Below are positions 45,789-55,238 of a stretch of 64,000 nt of DNA, one piece after another. The notes under the pieces were generated by a model. The model did not search any database. It saw nothing but the letters and a program-made list of their open reading frames with translations, and was not told the DNA's origin. A program made the translations under genes and the position numbers. How positions within the stretch are numbered: position 1 is the stretch's first letter; each line of letters begins with the position of its first letter. Source of the stretch: Pycnococcus provasolii (Eukaryota > Chlorophyta > Pseudoscourfieldiophyceae > Pseudoscourfieldiales > Pycnococcaceae). Where the stretch lies: NCBI GenBank assembly GCA_938743325.2, contig OW568866.1, positions 620,001 through 684,000 on the forward strand. The letters are read 5' to 3'.

Positions 45789-47855
45789 ATGGGGAAACGT
45801 ATGTCTGCGTCTGCGTCTGCGTGTATGTCTGTATGGCGGCGGCGTTGTTCGGTGGTTAAGCCGCCGGTTCATAAGGAGGCAACACGACTTAAGGGCAGCG
45901 TTAAGGTGGCCCTTAAGAACCTTTTCAAAAAAAGGCACGCCCTTCGAGCCGCCTCACTCACCTTCAGGAGTCAACGCTTCGTTTCGCTCAACTTCGCGCT
46001 GAGTGTCGTCTTCTTCATATTCCTGTGCCTAGCCCCTGTGGAGCTCGTTTCCGCTCAAACGACCACGACCGCCACCACAGCTGCAGCGACGGCGACGACC
46101 ACAGCTGCACCAACTGTCGTGTACCAGTACCTGCCCTACCCCAATTGGACGCTCCCCAACGCGACGTCAAGCTCAAACGATGTTTCGACCACGCAGATGT
46201 TCGCAAACGCGGGAGGGGGCGCGTTGGGCATGCTCGTCATGGGAGCGGGAGGCGGCGCATTATTGAAACTTAGGCAAGGTGCCGCGGACGCGCAGAAGGC
46301 AAAAGACGACCTCGCAAAGCAGCTGCCGAAGAAGAAAAGCGCTTTCGAAAAGACGCAGAAAAAGTGGACGGCGAAACTAGAAGAAATTGCAAAGAAAAAG
46401 AAGAGCTTAGTGTCCAAGCAAGCAACGGAGTACGCGAAGCTAGAGGTGGAGACTGCCGAGGTGGTTCAAAGCGTGCAAGCGGCACAGGCAAATGGCGTGC
46501 CGCTTAGCGCACCCGAGGCGGAGCGTGTTAAGAAAATTTTTCCCTCCGCGGCGTCCACGATACTCAACGTCGACGCGACGGAAGCAGATCGCGTTGAGGC
46601 TGCCCAGGATGCTGCGGAGCTTAAGAAAATGCGTCTCGACCGCAAGCTGCGAGACGAGAGTGCCGCAGTGGATGCCGAGTGGGCGACCGCGAAGCAGGGC
46701 ATGTCCGAGGAACTGGGAGACCATCACGACGACGTCGCCGAGATGGCGGCCGACTTACCAGCGCCCGTGGGCCCAACGCTCGCTGCCCAAGCACGCAACC
46801 TCAAGACCCAGATGCAGTCAGCTATCCAGGCAGCACCTGTTGGTTCTCCTCCAGCGCTGAGCAACCCAGCAGACGCACTGGCGTCTCTCGCTGGCGGAGG
46901 TGGAGCTGGTGCAGGTGGTGGCATGCTCGCGAGCTTGATGCCCGGAGCAGCTGGCGGCATGGCCGCAGGAGGAGCGGCTGGAGCAGCGGCTGGCGGCCCT
47001 GGTATGATGGGCAGGCTCATGGGATTAGGGCAAGGTGCGCCAAAGGGTGGTAATGCACAGCAGAAAGGTGGTGGCATGCTCGCATCGATGATGGGTGGCG
47101 GAGCTGCTGCCGGTGCGGGCGGAGCTCCACCACAAGGTGGTGGCATGCTCGCATCGATGATGGGTGGCGGAGCTGCTGCCGGAGCGGGCGGAGCTCCACC
47201 ACAAGGTGGTGGCATGCTCGCATCGATGATGGGTGGCGGAGGTCCCGCCGCCGGTGCGGGCGGAGCTCCACCACAAGGTGGTGGCATGCTCGCATCGATG
47301 ATGGGTGGCGGAGCTGCTGCCGGAGCGGGCGGAGCTCCACCACAAGGTGGTGGCATGCTCGCATCGATGATGGGTGGCGGAGGTCCCGCTGCCGGTGCGG
47401 GCGGAGCTCCACCACAAGGTGGTGGCATGCTGGCATCGATGATGGGAGGCGGAGGTCCCGCCGCCGGTGCGGGCGGAGCTCCACCACAAGGTGGTGGCAT
47501 GCTGGCATCGATGATGGGTGGCGGAGGTCCCGCCGCCGGTGCGGGCGGAGCTCCACCACAAGGTGGTGGCATGCTGGCATCGATGATGGGTGGCGGAGGT
47601 CCCGCTGCCGGGATGAGCGGAGGAGGTATGCTTCCCGCAGACATGGGTGCAGGAATGTACGCACCAGATGAGGAGATGGGCGCTGCAATGCCACCGCTCG
47701 CAGGAAATCAAGTGGCGCCCGAGGGCATGGCCGCAGCCGCGATGGGAGGTGCAGGTGCCCCGTCAACCGGCATCTTCAAGAAGCGCCGAAAAAAGAAGGG
47801 AGCGGTTGAAGGTGCTCCCGTGGAAATGCCGACAGCAGCTGAGATGATGGCATAG
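45789..47855 (+). CDS. Secreted or membrane-anchored Gly/Met-rich repeat protein
   Basis: This 688-residue protein has an Arg/Lys-rich N terminus and a hydrophobic signal segment (LNFALSVVFFIFLCLAPVELVSAQ, about residues 67-90). A Thr/Ala-rich stretch follows, then a second weakly hydrophobic Gly-rich segment (ALGMLVMGAGGGALL). A charged helical region of about 150 residues leads to eight tandem repeats of 23 or 24 residues (GGGMLASMMGGG, a Gly/Ala/Pro spacer, APPQ). A basic tail (KKRRKKKG) ends it. The repeats suggest a structural or adhesive extracellular protein. The signal segment could be an anchor because the N terminus before it is long and basic. No family is recognised. Confidence 0.75.
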   Translation: MGKRMSASASACMSVWRRRCSVVKPPVHKEATRLKGSVKVALKNLFKKRHALRAASLTFRSQRFVSLNFALSVVFFIFLCLAPVELVSAQTTTTATTAAATATTTAAPTVVYQYLPYPNWTLPNATSSSNDVSTTQMFANAGGGALGMLVMGAGGGALLKLRQGAADAQKAKDDLAKQLPKKKSAFEKTQKKWTAKLEEIAKKKKSLVSKQATEYAKLEVETAEVVQSVQAAQANGVPLSAPEAERVKKIFPSAASTILNVDATEADRVEAAQDAAELKKMRLDRKLRDESAAVDAEWATAKQGMSEELGDHHDDVAEMAADLPAPVGPTLAAQARNLKTQMQSAIQAAPVGSPPALSNPADALASLAGGGGAGAGGGMLASLMPGAAGGMAAGGAAGAAAGGPGMMGRLMGLGQGAPKGGNAQQKGGGMLASMMGGGAAAGAGGAPPQGGGMLASMMGGGAAAGAGGAPPQGGGMLASMMGGGGPAAGAGGAPPQGGGMLASMMGGGAAAGAGGAPPQGGGMLASMMGGGGPAAGAGGAPPQGGGMLASMMGGGGPAAGAGGAPPQGGGMLASMMGGGGPAAGAGGAPPQGGGMLASMMGGGGPAAGMSGGGMLPADMGAGMYAPDEEMGAAMPPLAGNQVAPEGMAAAAMGGAGAPSTGIFKKRRKKKGAVEGAPVEMPTAAEMMA
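47067..47620 (+). repeat. 69/72-bp coding tandem repeats, eight copies
   Basis: Two unit lengths are present, coding for GGGAAAGAGG or GGGGPAAGAGG after the shared MLASMM. Units 1, 2 and 4 are short; 3, 5, 6, 7 and 8 are long, the last one diverging. Copies are nearly identical at the DNA level, which points to recent homogenisation. Confidence 0.92.
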
Positions 47856-47991
47856 TTTGACGGTTACTGCATGCAGACCTGAAAATGGTTTGTCAGTTGT
47901 GACGATACGAGTCGTAACATGTCATTTCTTTCGAACTACAGTAAAGGTAATAATCCCCATCAAAATTGATCGAAATCCCACGCTTCAATAG

Positions 47992-50202
47992 TCATCCTTC
48001 GCCGAGAGTCTTCCGTGAGGTGACCTTTCTATGTTCGCTGTCTTTTCTCCCTACAATATTCCACTTGCTTGTGATATCTTCCCAATCGAACTTCGCGGTT
48101 GGATGGTACCCCTTTTCCGACTTGTGCTTCTCCACCGCTTCCTTCTCAGCTTTTTCGAGAGCCTCCTGGATGTCTGGCGGGACCTCTGTGCGGTCGCCGC
48201 GCAAGACGCCGTCGGTGATGAAACCTATATGCAATGCCGCACCGAATTTCTCGAAACGATCGATGCTCGATCCCATAATGGGCACACCTTCCTCGCGCAG
48301 CATGCCCCTGTATTTAGTGATTCCGCCAAAATCATGAAAGCGTCGCGCAATATCGTCGTAGCCATCCTTTAACTTTCTCCCGACTGAATCTGGATCGCTG
48401 ACTGACATGTCCTCTTCGACGAGTCCGTCCATTTGCGCAAGCGCGTTGCAAATCTTCACTTGGAATATCTTCGACGTATGCAGCTCGGAGACGCAGATGC
48501 TGTGGTCCTCGGGCGGCAGTCCTTCGGAGATGACCTCTATGCGGTGGCAGGAACAATCTTGCGTGGCGAGCGGCATGACGCGGGTAGCAATGGGCTCAGA
48601 CCACCCCATTTCGCCGGTGGAGTCGAAAATGACCATGTACAACGCATTCATCGCGTCATCTTCGATCAAATTTGAGGATATGGCGAAGAGTGTTGGGCAG
48701 CCCACGCCGCCTTTGAAACCTTTGATAGCTGTCTTGCTGCTTCCACACGTCACGAGTGAGCCTCCGAAGACGATATTCACATCTTCCACCATGTGGAATA
48801 CCACGTGAATGAATCTCGCAGTATGCATCCAGGGCGGTATGGGGAACTCGTACCGCGTGCGTGTGCCCTTTTCAGGGCATATTCGGACGAGGCCGCCCTG
48901 CGCACCTAGCAGCGAGCACCAGATACCGCCGTCAGGTGCTACAGCCACAGCTGGTCCCGTCACCTGCATGGAGCACTTCATTTGTGACCCTACGTGCGGA
49001 TGTGGAATTTCCATCTGATAGCACGCATCGGCGGGTGGTTTCGACTCTTGTATTCGCATGATGGTTTTCGACGTATCCTGCGCAACCCAGCAGTTGGCTT
49101 CGTGATCAACTGCCACCATAGGAGGGCTCGGGAGCGTCTCGTAAAGAGAGCCGCCGCACTCGGGATGGGAGGGGTCGTACTCGTCTGGCTTGACGCGCCA
49201 CACCGCGTATCCCTCCGGTGGTGGGCTGTCGTACCCGAGCCCAGCGAGCGTGTCCATGCGCTTGCGCAGAGCCTTGGCGTCGCAGCACACGCGCTCCTTC
49301 GCCAACGCGAAGCCGCGCTTTCCGCTGAGTTCTGCAACACCCGGCACGTGCCCCGGATGGCAACCCTGCGACCCCTTGAGCGCGACCCACACGTTACCCG
49401 TTCGCGGGCACTCGCGCACGCAGTGCGGCCCGCCGACGAGCACAGCTGTTTTGTCTTTGCGGACGAGCATCGTGGGCACCTTCATCACCTTTCTAACCTT
49501 CATGGTGGCACCCTCGACGAGCAGAATGGTGTTGGCCGACTGAAGGCTGAGCCACAAGCACCCTGGGTTCGCTGGGCTGAGAGAGAGGTTGTGCAAGCCG
49601 CTGATGCCGTCGCCACTGTCTTTGTCGACGGGCCCAACTCTCCACGCGTCCTGGTCGTCCAGTAACATTCCGTTTGCTCCAACAGGAATGCGCACTAATA
49701 CGGAGTTGCTCATCTGGCTGATGAACAGGCACCGGCTGACCGGTTCGTAGCACATTTCGTGCGTTTGGTCGCTAAACGGCAGCCTCACCTCCTTCATTTC
49801 CACCTCGAGCTGTTCGCTGAGCACAGGGTCGAAGTACCTGAATTCCGGCGGCTGGTGTTGGAATGCGTTCATTCTCCAGAGTGCCTGGTTCATCGCGTTT
49901 ACGCCTTTGAGTTCCCCGAGTGCCCGTTCCCCTGCGGGGTTGACAAGAAGTTTGATTTTCGCACGTAACGCGTCGTTTTCACGCTGAAGACTGGAAAGAC
50001 TCGCTGAATCACCACCACCACCACCACCACCACCATCGCCAGAAGAAGATGCCGCCATAACTTCCTCCCAGGCCTTAAGTTCTTGAGTTTTTCCTCCTCC
50101 TCCTCTTCTTCTTCTCCGAGCTTCCAAAACATAGAAGTTGACACTTAGGAGACCTGCTCCCACTAGAGCACTGAGCAAGCACGGAACCCACTCGTGACCC
50201 AT
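47992..50202 (-). CDS. Membrane-anchored beta-propeller protein (Vgb/NHL-like)
   Basis: This is a 736-residue protein from the ATG at 50202 (MGHEWVPCLLSALVG). A hydrophobic N-terminal segment is followed by an Arg/Gly- and Ser-rich linker and a short coiled coil. A long region of repeated strand patterns follows, of the kind seen in six-bladed propellers of the streptogramin-lyase/NHL type: MCYEPVSRCLFISQMSNSVLVRI, LHNLSLSPANPGCLWLSL, VAVDHEANCWVAQDTSKTI and VAVAPDGGIWCSLLG. Many Cys suggest an oxidising compartment. An acidic, Lys/Glu-rich tail ends it. The catalytic residues of Vgb cannot be confirmed, so a binding role is as likely as an enzyme. It is convergent with the Gly-rich repeat gene. 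Confidence 0.65.
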   Translation of the reverse strand: MGHEWVPCLLSALVGAGLLSVNFYVLEARRRRRGGGGKTQELKAWEEVMAASSSGDGGGGGGGGDSASLSSLQRENDALRAKIKLLVNPAGERALGELKGVNAMNQALWRMNAFQHQPPEFRYFDPVLSEQLEVEMKEVRLPFSDQTHEMCYEPVSRCLFISQMSNSVLVRIPVGANGMLLDDQDAWRVGPVDKDSGDGISGLHNLSLSPANPGCLWLSLQSANTILLVEGATMKVRKVMKVPTMLVRKDKTAVLVGGPHCVRECPRTGNVWVALKGSQGCHPGHVPGVAELSGKRGFALAKERVCCDAKALRKRMDTLAGLGYDSPPPEGYAVWRVKPDEYDPSHPECGGSLYETLPSPPMVAVDHEANCWVAQDTSKTIMRIQESKPPADACYQMEIPHPHVGSQMKCSMQVTGPAVAVAPDGGIWCSLLGAQGGLVRICPEKGTRTRYEFPIPPWMHTARFIHVVFHMVEDVNIVFGGSLVTCGSSKTAIKGFKGGVGCPTLFAISSNLIEDDAMNALYMVIFDSTGEMGWSEPIATRVMPLATQDCSCHRIEVISEGLPPEDHSICVSELHTSKIFQVKICNALAQMDGLVEEDMSVSDPDSVGRKLKDGYDDIARRFHDFGGITKYRGMLREEGVPIMGSSIDRFEKFGAALHIGFITDGVLRGDRTEVPPDIQEALEKAEKEAVEKHKSEKGYHPTAKFDWEDITSKWNIVGRKDSEHRKVTSRKTLGEG

Positions 50203-50898
50203 GACTTGATTGTACACACGTGTACAGTACGACAGTTGTGGGCAAGAATGACTCCCTTAAGCTTAAACAAGGGGGGTTGTGTGTGCCCAACTAGAAACTG
50301 AAGATTAGGGCGAGCCGATTCGGGTTCGGGTTTCCGTTCGGGTTCGGGTTCGGGTTAGGGTTAGGGCTACTAGGGCAACGAAGGGGTCCAACAACGTGGT
50401 CCAACATACCTTACGATAGGTGTTCGGGTTCGGGTTAGGGTTAGGGTTACCCCGGGGTCGCCGGGGTGGCCCCGGGGGATCCCTCGAGGGTATCTCCCCC
50501 TGCCGGTATCTCCCTCTTTCCCTTTCCGTCACACAGTCGTCCCCTTTGCCTGTCATGCCATGGCGTCTTTTTCTTTGGTGCCTGTAGGTATTATCACTGG
50601 ACTACGATAGTGAGTGAGTGACTCGTAGTAGTACTGGGTCACTCGCCTTGTGTTTCTCTCTGGTGGTGTTTTCTTGTGTGGTCTTGTCCAGGACCAGATG
50701 TGTCCTAGGCAGTGTGGTCGTCGGCGTCATCAGTTTCACTGTGTTTCTCACGACGTGTGTCGTCAGTCCGCTTTGTCGTCGTGTCGTTTGATTCCTACCT
50801 ATCGTTGTAGAGGTGAGTGAATACCACGTGTACTTCTCGTATATTTGTGTCTTGTGTTTGGTTTTTGTCACCAGTGCAGCACTCTTGTGGGTTCGCTG
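50203..50898. other. Divergent gap with telomere-like tracts
   Basis: GGGTTC and TTAGGG units mix at about 50331-50369 and again at 50423-50450. The remainder is T/G-rich, with many GTGT and TCGT words typical of a leader. No gene is seen. Confidence 0.75.
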
Positions 50899-52026
50899 AT
50901 GTCGCATAACAGAGGAGGAGCAGGAGGAGGTGCCATGCTCTCTTCCTTTCTTGCGTGGCTTCGTGTCGTCGTTCTCGTCGCGGTGATTGGCATGCCAGCA
51001 CGCGCACAGCAAAATGAAATCAACGCGTCACCAGAACAAACAACGGAACAGCAAGGTTTGGACCCAAACCCATTGCGACGCACGACGCTCACAGGATCGC
51101 CGTGCGTCTTCCCCGTCGTCAGCGAAGGGGCGGTGCAGACAGACTGCTTCACGTGGCAAGGCCAACAGGAAATGTGCTATGATGGGACGACGATGGTCGC
51201 TTGCGCACCGCTAACCACGACGACGGAAGCGGATGAAGAAACACGCCAGGCTTGGCGAATTCTACCCGGGCCTGCACCGCCCGTGTTTGGGCGCGCACGC
51301 AACCGGCGCGAGGAACGGCGCGAGCAGCAGCTGAATCGCCTCGACGAGGAAAATAGGGCGAGGGCGGCGAGATTCGGAAGACCACTTCTTCCGACGAACG
51401 AAACACGACGCGCGCAGTGTGACCCGTGGAAGCCACCCCTCGGATTCAACTCTATCAAGGAGTTCTGCGACCACATGCTCACCGTTCCGTTGACGACGCT
51501 CGATCAAACGTACGCCAACGCCTACCCTCTCACCAAGGAAGTTCCCACAGGATGTTACGTCGGCTGCCCAGTTGGCGCAAGCCCACAGACGCTCGAGGCT
51601 ATCGCTCAGCCTTGGTACGGCAAGTGCTTCTGGCCGAACGAGGGCGTGGTCACGAATGTCATCCAGCATCCAGTGCTTGGCGACATGCACGCGTTCAAGG
51701 GAGACGTGTCAGTGGGTAATAGCTGGAGCGTACCGTTTGGAGGGGGCAATACGCAAGCGTGGGTCATCGACTACTCAAACACGCCCGTGCGTCTCTTCAC
51801 GGGCTTGCGCAACTTCCGCCAGTTTCGCGACGAGTTTCGTTTCGTGGAGCCAGGCATGATTTTGGGCAAGATGTACGCGCTGCCGTTTACGGAACGAAAT
51901 CCGCTGCCCATACGGATGTTCACCGCCGTATTCTTTGCGCTTTTCGAGGTTTGTACCGAGTCGCCTTCGCTGGAGGATGCGGCGGTGCCTGAGCTTATCC
52001 GAAACATGCAGGCGACGGTCGTCTAA
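50899..52026 (+). CDS. Secreted protein with an FN2-like module
   Basis: This 375-residue protein has a signal peptide (LAWLRVVVLVAVIGMPARAQ). The start is either the ATG at 50899 or the one at 50935. The stretch at about residues 68-105 (GSPCVFPVV, then CFTWQGQQEMCYDG) has the Cys and aromatic spacing of a fibronectin type II or kringle-like module. A charged Arg/Glu-rich coil follows. The C-terminal 200 residues have paired Cys (GCYVGCPVG) and a beta-rich segment (GNSWSVPFGGGNTQAWVIDY ... FVEPGMILGKMYAL) resembling a small barrel. I cannot name that domain. An extracellular role is likely; the FN2 call is by pattern only. Confidence 0.6.
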   Translation: MSHNRGGAGGGAMLSSFLAWLRVVVLVAVIGMPARAQQNEINASPEQTTEQQGLDPNPLRRTTLTGSPCVFPVVSEGAVQTDCFTWQGQQEMCYDGTTMVACAPLTTTTEADEETRQAWRILPGPAPPVFGRARNRREERREQQLNRLDEENRARAARFGRPLLPTNETRRAQCDPWKPPLGFNSIKEFCDHMLTVPLTTLDQTYANAYPLTKEVPTGCYVGCPVGASPQTLEAIAQPWYGKCFWPNEGVVTNVIQHPVLGDMHAFKGDVSVGNSWSVPFGGGNTQAWVIDYSNTPVRLFTGLRNFRQFRDEFRFVEPGMILGKMYALPFTERNPLPIRMFTAVFFALFEVCTESPSLEDAAVPELIRNMQATVV

Positions 52027-52152
52027 GTCGACGACCTTGTTGTCGTGTTGTGCGCTGGTTGTGTGGGCTTTGGGAAGGTAAAAAAAAGCATTTCACTTTT
52101 TGTTTTTCTGAAGAGGAGGATGTCTCATATTATATTTTGAAGCGTAGTTCTT

Positions 52153-52904
52153 CTAGCCTTGCTCTTGCGCCCTCTGCACCTCCATCTTCTTGACGCGGCG
52201 CAGATATTCGCGGTACTGGCACACCTCGAATTCGTGCCTTTCGTGCTTGCACGTCCCAGGCCACCAGAAATTTTTCACGCGACACTAGATAGAATAATAA
52301 TAATATCGTTTATCATTTGTTTCGTGTGTGTGTGTGTGTGTGTGTGTGATTCAAGTCAGCGCAAGTCACCAAAACATCTATGAACTTCTTTAGTAGTTCA
52401 TAAGGTTTATGTTTCAAAGAAGGAGCACACCCAAAGAAGGAGCACACCACCGACACACCAACAACAAAGAAGATATATTAACGCCGCAAAGAACCACATC
52501 CGCGCTCCAAGGAGCTATCGAAGCACCCCTTGCTTGCCTGTCTTCCATATATGACGTCGCCCAAGTGACCCATCACCTCACAAACGCTCCCCTGAACCCA
52601 GAACTGAAAACTGAAAGCTGATAGAGGAGATGAACACCAGTAAGGAGTGCCACAAAGAAAGAATAGAATAGACGACACAGTGACGAAGAAACAAACGAAA
52701 TAAAAATAAGAAAACAAGACAATGAAGTCCCTGAAGTCGTACCTCGTTGAGTGGTATGAGTAGGTGCGCGCAGTAGTCTCGGTACTGCAGCGGAATTTTG
52801 TGTTGTTGCAGCTGCTCTTGTGTCGCCTGCATCGGAGGCGGGTCGAGAGATAACGAAGGAAGCTTCGCGGCTTGACGGCGCGCGTGGTCACCCACGGACG
52901 CCAT
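52153..52904 (-). CDS. NDUFB7: NDUFB7, complex I B18 subunit (two exons)
   Basis: NDUFB7 is an accessory subunit of mitochondrial complex I on the intermembrane-space side. Exon 1 is 52904-52743 and exon 2 is 52284-52153. The 458-bp intron has a GAG/GTACGA donor and a CTATCTAG acceptor, in phase 0. The 97-residue product has the family's twin CX9C motifs: one spans the splice (CAHLLIPLNE joined to C) and the other is CKHERHEFEVC. The conserved RDYCAH and the CQYREYL-like end are present. Disulfide-dependent import by the Mia40 pathway is expected. The start MASVGDHAR has no cleavable signal. The intron contains a (GT)12 run. No single ORF shows this gene. I am confident of both exons. Confidence 0.92.
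52285..52742 (-). other. Intron of NDUFB7
   Basis: GT-AG intron of 458 bp. It holds a GT microsatellite at 52325-52348 (plus strand) and a near-duplicate phrase AAAGAAGGAGCACACC around 52415-52450. Confidence 0.88.
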
Positions 52905-53035
52905 GGTAAAACTTTACTTACGGGGGAGGAGAATAGGGCAGCCGGCCAAAACCAACAAACCCTCCTTCCCCCTGAAGGAACTCCCTGAGAGTGAAGGCTG
53001 AAAACAACTCCAAGCAAGAAAGTTCGGGGTTTACC

Positions 53036-53088
53036 TTTAGGGGTTTAGGGTAGGGGTTTAGGGTTAGGGGTTTAGGGTTAGGGGTTAC
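53036..53088. repeat. Telomere-like TTTAGGG/TTAGGG tract
   Basis: Mixed units GGGTTTAGGG and GGGTTAGGG repeat about six times in the gap between the divergent NDUFB7 and ADP-ribosylglycohydrolase genes. Confidence 0.85.
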
Positions 53089-53165
53089 CTACAGCTACAG
53101 GTAGTGATTTTCTACCTAGTTTTTCTTGGGGTTTCACTTTTGTTTTGTGTTGTTTTGGAATTTGG

Positions 53166-54257
53166 ATGATGACGATGTACGGCATAGCCATCGTGCAGGT
53201 GCTGTACGGTGTACTCATTGGCGACGCGCTCTCAATGCCCGTGCACTGGTACTACAACGTCGCTGACATTTACCGGGACTTTCCCCCAGCAGGGATCACT
53301 GGTTTGCAGTACGAAGCGCCCAAGTCCACCCACCCAGGCGCTTTCATGGACCGATCGTCAACCGGCGCGCAAGGACGCGGCACGCACGTCGGCGACGTCA
53401 TCGGACGCGTCATCAACCACGGCAAGAAATCCAAATGGGCCATGAAGGGAACGCACTACCACGACGCCATGCTCGCGGGAGAGAATACGCTCAACGCTCT
53501 CTGTGCTCGCGTTCTCACGCGAACACTCGCGGAGAACGACGGACCACCGCAGTACGACGTTGACGCGTGGCTTGATGCATACGTAACGTTCATGACGACG
53601 CCAGGAAGCCACAACGATACGTACGCAGAGAGCTACCATCGGCACTTCTTTGCGAACTACGACAGCGGCGTTCCGCCTCGCGAGTGCGCGACGAATGGTC
53701 GCGTGAAAGACCATAACTTCGTGACCATCGGCGCCCTCGTCTCCACACCCGTTGTGGTATTAACCGCTGCCAATGCCGATGAGTCGGAAGCTGTACGCCT
53801 CGCCGTGCAACATGCGAGAAGCACGCACGGCGTCGCGGAGCTAGATGTGCACGTCACGCGATATGCCAAAGCTTTACACCGCGTGCTTCGTGGGGCGTCG
53901 CTGAAACGGGTGGCGGAGAAGTTTGCCGCAGAGTACGGCGTGGACGTCGCATCGTTGATTGACACGCCAGACTCAGAGGTCGTGGCGATGCTTGGTCCAC
54001 AGTGCTACCTTGACGGTGCGTTGCCAATTGTGTTTTACCTCGCGAGCAAATATGCCGACGATCCCGTCGCTGGTCTATTGGCGAACACCAATAGTGGAGG
54101 CGAGAATGCTCACCGTGGGTCGGTTCTAGGTGCACTCTTGGGAGCGCAGTCTTCCACGTCATGGCCGACAACTTGGAAGGTCGGCTTGCACGACCAGCCT
54201 GCGATTGACGACGAGATTCGACGCTTCGCAAGAAGCCTCGTCGACAACGAGCTGTAA
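53166..54257 (+). CDS. ADP-ribosylglycohydrolase (ARH/DraG family)
   Basis: ARH-type enzymes cleave ADP-ribose from proteins or small molecules using two magnesium ions. The 363-residue protein has the family fold pattern. Near the N terminus are GVLIGDALSMPVHW and a Ser/Thr-rich substrate loop; the C-terminal metal-binding signature is NTNSGGENAHRGSVLGALLGA. Helical segments fill the space between. The usual first-site GDxxG motif reads GDALS here, so one metal ligand cluster cannot be fully confirmed. The start is the ATG at 53166; codons upstream have no ATG. No organelle signal is obvious. It is convergent with the small multi-pass gene. Confidence 0.88.
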   Translation: MMTMYGIAIVQVLYGVLIGDALSMPVHWYYNVADIYRDFPPAGITGLQYEAPKSTHPGAFMDRSSTGAQGRGTHVGDVIGRVINHGKKSKWAMKGTHYHDAMLAGENTLNALCARVLTRTLAENDGPPQYDVDAWLDAYVTFMTTPGSHNDTYAESYHRHFFANYDSGVPPRECATNGRVKDHNFVTIGALVSTPVVVLTAANADESEAVRLAVQHARSTHGVAELDVHVTRYAKALHRVLRGASLKRVAEKFAAEYGVDVASLIDTPDSEVVAMLGPQCYLDGALPIVFYLASKYADDPVAGLLANTNSGGENAHRGSVLGALLGAQSSTSWPTTWKVGLHDQPAIDDEIRRFARSLVDNEL

Positions 54258-54328
54258 CGAAGTGTTCCCATATGTAATTTACAACTAGGTAATTTACGAC
54301 AGATGTTCAAATCGCAGAAACAATCCAT

Positions 54329-54886
54329 TCACTCAGTTCTTGTCGTCGAGAAGCACGGCGCGTTTTCTGTAGGCACGGCGTTTGGTACGTAACCATAGTC
54401 GTTGATTTGCAAGGCGAGCACCACCACGCCAGCGAGGCCCACTGTCCACGCAAGTCCTTCGGCAAGGCCAAGCACACCACCTGGCCCGTTGGGAACCCCT
54501 CGTCCAGTTTTGACTTTCGATGTGATGGAAGTGACGAGCAGTGCTGTCACTGCGAGATAACTGATGCCCTCCGCGGCGCCAATAAGGCCTCCAGGCCCAG
54601 GAGGAAGTCCGCATCCGGTTGTCTTGAGCGTGGCGATTGAGACTGCCGTAATGCCACACGCCGCTGTTCCACCGAGCCCTCCTAGAGCTTGGTTCCGCTC
54701 CGAAGAAGTTCCAGTTGTGATGGCTTCGATAGCTTGGTTAAAATCAAGCTGAGCGAGGTCGTCACGCAGATTCGCTCGAGTTCGGGTTGGCATCGTCACG
54801 GTGCGGAGCTGGTACCGGTACCCTCCCCACGCAGCATTCATGCGGTTGGAGAGCACTTTCGTCGTCGGCGGCGGCCTCGGCGCCAT
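54329..54886 (-). CDS. Small multi-pass membrane protein, possibly plastid
   Basis: This is a 185-residue protein. A basic, Arg/Thr-rich N-terminal 45 residues (MAPRPPPTTK) look like a transit peptide. The rest has three hydrophobic segments separated by two similar loops, CGLPPGPGGLIGAAEGISYL and GVPNGPGGVLGLAEGLAW, so the unit GPGG-x-G-AEG is duplicated. An acidic, Asn-rich end follows. It resembles small conserved plastid membrane proteins of green algae and plants, but I cannot name a family. Start at the ATG at 54886. Confidence 0.65.
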   Translation of the reverse strand: MAPRPPPTTKVLSNRMNAAWGGYRYQLRTVTMPTRTRANLRDDLAQLDFNQAIEAITTGTSSERNQALGGLGGTAACGITAVSIATLKTTGCGLPPGPGGLIGAAEGISYLAVTALLVTSITSKVKTGRGVPNGPGGVLGLAEGLAWTVGLAGVVVLALQINDYGYVPNAVPTENAPCFSTTRTE

Positions 54887-54969
54887 CACGACGTTTTTTG
54901 TTTGTTTGGTGACGAAGTGAAGAGTAGGATGGAAACGCTGGGCAGCAGCTCCAATGGGGGGAGCGTTCT

Positions 54970-55000
54970 GGGTTAGGGTTAGGGTTAGGGCTAGGGCTAG
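54970..55000 (+). repeat. Short interstitial TTAGGG tract
   Basis: Five units (three TTAGGG, two CTAGGG) lie 85 bp from the start of the multi-pass protein gene, on its upstream side. Confidence 0.9.
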
Positions 55001-55238
55001 TCGGCGGAATATAGAGCACGACGTTTCTGGGAGATACGAATGAAAAGATTAACAAACAAACGTGTTTTACATCAAACCATCCCTCACAGTCTTAGTCGAT
55101 TGCTCCAACAGTCGCGCAATCGCAAAAAGATGGTCCGTTCGTTCCTGAGTCACCGGTGGTGTACTCTCCGTCGCCACCTGCTCCGCCGCCTGCTCTTCTT
55201 CTTCCGGCACGCCCTCCGCCACGATGCGCTCCAATCTG

